Assembly (NCBI GenBank): GCA_947496355.1
Contig: CANMCO010000009.1
Coordinates: 176,421-240,420, forward strand
Reading direction: 5' to 3'
Length of the DNA: 64,000 nt
From: an uncultured Aquimarina sp.
GTDB lineage: Bacteria > Bacteroidota > Bacteroidia > Flavobacteriales > Flavobacteriaceae
Shown: positions 61,687-64,000 of the stretch, one piece after another
Numbering within the stretch: position 1 is the first letter of the stretch
Layout of the letters: every line of letters begins with the position of its first letter
Position numbers and translations under genes: made by a program
Notes under the pieces: model-generated
What the model was told of the DNA's origin: nothing
Database searches by the model: none
The model's input: only the letters and a program-made list of their open reading frames with translations

Positions 61687-62949
61687 TTATGTAATTATTA
61701 CACTTTTTATTTTTTTTTCTAACAGCGCTACATCTCTTGTATTAGTGCATAACGAAATTGCCTTTTCTAAGGACTTACGAGCATTTGTATTCATGTTTTC
61801 CTGAATATAAAATTCTGCCAGGGTAGCATGAAAAAGATAATGACTTTCTATATCTGAAGTATGCTGTAATTCTTGTAACAGCCTAATACCAGCGGTGTTT
61901 CCTTTTACTTTTGCGTAGGGAATACTTCTATTTAAACGCACCAAAGGAGTGTCCTGAAGCTCTAATAGACTATCATAAAGCATTAATATTGCCGTCCAAT
62001 CGGTTTCCTCAAAGCTAAGAGCAATGCAATGATGTCCAGAAATAGTGGCTAAGATTAGATATATAGAAAGTGCCTCGTTCTTAGTTGTTTCATTTAGGTA
62101 ATGGATACCTCTGTTAATCAAGGACAAGTTCCATTTTTTGCGATCTTGTTTGTGCATTTCTATAAGATCACCAGCATCATTACGTGCTTCAAAACGTGCG
62201 ACATTAAGATACATCAATGCTAATAGGGCAGAAGCATCTGCGGTATTAGAAATATGCTTGTTGTTAACCAAAATTTCTGTCAGTCGTATAGCTTCAAGAC
62301 AAAGGTCATATCGTACTACTATATTCTGTTGAGATGGGCTGTATCCTTCATTAAAAAGCAAGTAGATCGTTTTAAGTACTATATCCAGGCTTTTGGTGAT
62401 GTCCTTCGGAATTTCAAAAGAAATCTGTGCCTCCCTTAATTGTTTTCGTCCACGTACCAGTCGTTTGTTAATGGTGTCCGTAGTAGTGAAGAATGCATTG
62501 GCAATTTCTGCAATACTAAATCCACACAAAATTTTTAAGATCAAGGTGATTTGCGAAGGTTCTGAAATTGAAGGGTGACAGCACACAAACATCATTTTAA
62601 GCTGTTCATCTTTAATCTGCTCTTCAGAGATATCAAGATGTTCTAATTCTTGCTGATCGCTCTCTGGTTGTGCTCGTGATTCATATTCGGTTTTATACTT
62701 GTTTCGCTTTAAAACATTGAGCGTATGGTTTTTTGCAGTAGTGTATAGCCATGCCTTTGGATTCTTTGGCACACCGTTATGTTGCCAGTGATCTACTGCT
62801 TTCAAAAGGGTTTCCTGAACAATATCCTCTGCAGTTTGTACATCATTGGTCCCAATATATCGGGTAATAACAGATACAATTTTTCCGTATTCATTCCTGA
62901 AGAAATGTTCGGTAAGTTCTTGGCTGTCTTTTTTGTCTGTACTATTCAT
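61687..62949 (-). CDS. ECF42-type RNA polymerase sigma factor
   Basis: 420 residues, far longer than a plain ECF sigma. Region 2 is about 15-80 (ITRYIGTNDVQTAEDIVQET, NPKAWLYTTAKNHTLNVLKR), region 4 about 115-170 (CGFSIAEIANAFFTTTDTIN) and a long C-terminal helical TPR-like extension (about 185-420, DUF6596-like) follows, the hallmark of ECF42. Known ECF42 factors act on neighbouring DGPF genes without an anti-sigma factor. The serine hydrolase and DGPF genes downstream are its likely regulon. Confidence 0.92.
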   Translation of the reverse strand: MNSTDKKDSQELTEHFFRNEYGKIVSVITRYIGTNDVQTAEDIVQETLLKAVDHWQHNGVPKNPKAWLYTTAKNHTLNVLKRNKYKTEYESRAQPESDQQELEHLDISEEQIKDEQLKMMFVCCHPSISEPSQITLILKILCGFSIAEIANAFFTTTDTINKRLVRGRKQLREAQISFEIPKDITKSLDIVLKTIYLLFNEGYSPSQQNIVVRYDLCLEAIRLTEILVNNKHISNTADASALLALMYLNVARFEARNDAGDLIEMHKQDRKKWNLSLINRGIHYLNETTKNEALSIYLILATISGHHCIALSFEETDWTAILMLYDSLLELQDTPLVRLNRSIPYAKVKGNTAGIRLLQELQHTSDIESHYLFHATLAEFYIQENMNTNARKSLEKAISLCTNTRDVALLEKKIKSVIIT

Positions 62950-63169
62950 TCTAGATATATGGACAGTACAAAGTAGTTATTTTATAGACATTATCAACCA
63001 AAAATTTTAAGACGAGTATTCATGCCTTTTCTTAGATAAGGGAGCGTCAAAAAAAATATTATTTTTTAGTTTAAGTTAAGATTAATCAGTATCTTCAATG
63101 ACTAATTCTCTTCCGTATACCCCCTAAAGAGATATTTGGTGATGTTTCGAATGAAATTAATGCTGTGCT
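62950..63169. other. 220-base intergenic region
   Basis: Divergent promoter space between the sigma factor and the small STAS-like gene. A-rich runs near 63050-63080; no structure or ORF that I would call. Confidence 0.4.
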
Positions 63170-63616
63170 ATGGGATATTTAAAAAATTCAGCCTTTTATC
63201 ATGACGCTATAAGTGAAAGACGGTACGACTGTGCTACATATTATTTGTTTGATACTTTTATTGTGGCAGAGATCGATGAGGGTATTGTATACACTTGGGA
63301 CGATCATGCTAAACCTATAGTAGCAGAGCTAAGTGAGCTATATGACCAAAAAGGAGAGGGGTTGGTTTTAATTTCTAATCGAGTGCATTCGTACTCGGTA
63401 AAACCCAGTGATTGGATAAAATTCTTCAAAAGTGACTATAAGTTAAAAGGATATGGCATTGTTAGTTATTCTCGTAAGGGCATTATTGCTTCCTTGGTAG
63501 AAAAATTATTTATGCGTAGCACTTTTCAGAGTTTTGAAAACCTTGAAGACGCTATTGCCTGGGCCAAAAACCTTACCCGAAACCCAGAAGATAATTCTAA
63601 GAATAAGAGTGCGTAG
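63170..63616 (+). CDS. Small STAS/SpoIIAA-like protein
   Basis: 148 residues. No signal or membrane segment. A beta-alpha sandwich look: YLFDTFIVAEIDEGIVYTWD, then AKPIVAELSELYDQKGEGLV, SVKPSDWIKFFKSDYKLKG and a last ENLEDAIAWAKNL helix. It resembles the SpoIIAA-like/STAS-type proteins common in Bacteroidota, but I cannot name a family with certainty. The palindromic repeat region begins 18 bases after the stop. Confidence 0.6.
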   Translation: MGYLKNSAFYHDAISERRYDCATYYLFDTFIVAEIDEGIVYTWDDHAKPIVAELSELYDQKGEGLVLISNRVHSYSVKPSDWIKFFKSDYKLKGYGIVSYSRKGIIASLVEKLFMRSTFQSFENLEDAIAWAKNLTRNPEDNSKNKSA

Positions 63617-63633
63617 CCGAAGTGAAAAACGGA

Positions 63634-63944
63634 CTTCGAGAGCCTCAGCCCGCGGTAGATTTCGAACCCTTAGCGAAATCGTAGGATAAGACAATACAGA
63701 TTAATACCGGGCTTCTAGAGCCTAAACTTACGATGAGGATCCGAACCCTGAGGCACTCGAAGGGTGAGTGTCTTGACGTTACATATTCTGGACTTCGAGA
63801 GCCTAAACTTACGATGAGGATCCGAACCCTGAGGCACTCGAAGGGTGAGTGTCTTGACGTTACATAATTCCGGACTTCGAGAGCCTCAGCCCTCAATGAT
63901 GATTCGAAGGGTGAGGTTCTCGAACCCTGAGCATTCTAAGATAA
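63634..63944. repeat. Four palindromic repeat units spaced 78-82 bases
   Basis: Units begin with CTTCGAGAGCCT (or CTTCTAGAGCCT) at 63634, 63712, 63793 and 63875. Units 2 and 3 are nearly identical over 80 bases; units 1 and 4 share the opening and CGAACCCT-type cores but diverge after. In unit 3 the opening pairs with AGGCACTCGAAG at 63832-63843 (11 of 12). GC is about half, well above the surroundings. This fits a REP/BIME-like intergenic repeat, not CRISPR. Confidence 0.85.
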
Positions 63945-63954
63945 AACCAAATTT

Positions 63955-64000
63955 TTATGCACTTAATTTCACAAACGGTTCATTTCTTTTGGCCACAGCA
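63955..64000 (-). CDS. Possible C-terminal end of a gene running past the window
   Basis: The last 14 codons read AVAKRNEPFVKLSA then TAA at 63957-63955, a plausible protein end on the minus strand. A plus-strand ATG at 63957 is also open to the edge (MHLISQTVHFFWPQ). The minus-strand reading has a more protein-like composition. Too short to decide. Confidence 0.3.
   Translation of the reverse strand, partial: AVAKRNEPFVKLSA

Noticed and set aside
63645..63896. Minus-strand ORF of 83 codons with internally repeated peptide
   Set aside because: It is a translation of the palindromic repeat units; the repeated peptide reflects DNA repetition, not a protein family.
63634..63944. Possible CRISPR array
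   Set aside because: Only four units of unequal similarity, whole 80-base stretches repeat without variable spacers, and no cas genes are near.

Overview
The window looks like chromosome of a marine member of the Flavobacteriaceae (Bacteroidota). It is AT-rich, uses TAnnTTTG-type -7 promoter boxes, and is full of families typical of that group: DUF5916, DUF6146, DUF6787, TapB, a CAL67264-type small membrane protein, carboxypeptidase-like regulatory domains, a menaquinone operon and many short lipoproteins. The genus (Aquimarina or a relative) is an inference from memory of such proteins. I found no tRNA, rRNA, CRISPR array, phage or insertion sequence.

Layout. 1-7.0 kb (mostly minus): a di-haem cytochrome c peroxidase-like lipoprotein cut by the window edge, a PhoX-like lipoprotein, a TIGR02757 protein, a LolD-type ATPase and a DUF5916 outer-membrane protein. 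7.1-16.7 kb: msrA-folE, small envelope proteins, a serine/acyl-CoA-reductase block (serA, serC, LuxC-like) divergent from a ferredoxin, a beta-barrel protein and two overlapping alpha/beta hydrolases. 16.7-19.4 kb: a small unknown gene, a 500-base non-coding stretch with strong hairpins, and a lipoprotein alpha-amylase. 19.6-24.4 kb: menaquinone genes (menA, menC, menE) mixed with a metallo-hydrolase and a CPBP protease. 24.4-30.2 kb: an unusual VWA/TonB-plug/TPR protein, an M24 peptidase and a three-gene cluster of secreted proteins. 30.3-34.6 kb: a LytTR two-component pair behind an acyl-CoA carboxylase. 34.8-45.8 kb: a secreted nuclease, the ettA operon, an RNA-modification enzyme, a cold-shock-domain gene with a long leader, and anion transporters.

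45.8-51 kb is the most accessory-looking part: a HipBA toxin-antitoxin pair behind a very AT-rich region with repeated AAGTATA/TATACTT half-sites, a DMT transporter, then an 83-residue unknown, an FRG-domain protein and a TIR-domain protein with an unassigned C-terminal domain. The last three may form a defence-type unit. 51-58.7 kb carries a sugar dehydrogenase, an ankyrin protein, a type I pullulanase and housekeeping genes including an acyl-CoA ligase. At 58.9-59.3 kb, missed by long-ORF calling, lie two tandem 55- and 56-residue cysteine-rich peptides with matching leader-like N-termini, a palindrome upstream and a strong terminator. 59.4-62.9 kb holds a DGPF/YCII protein, a serine hydrolase and an ECF42-type sigma factor. 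The window ends with a small STAS-like gene and four GC-richer palindromic repeat units spaced 78-82 bases.
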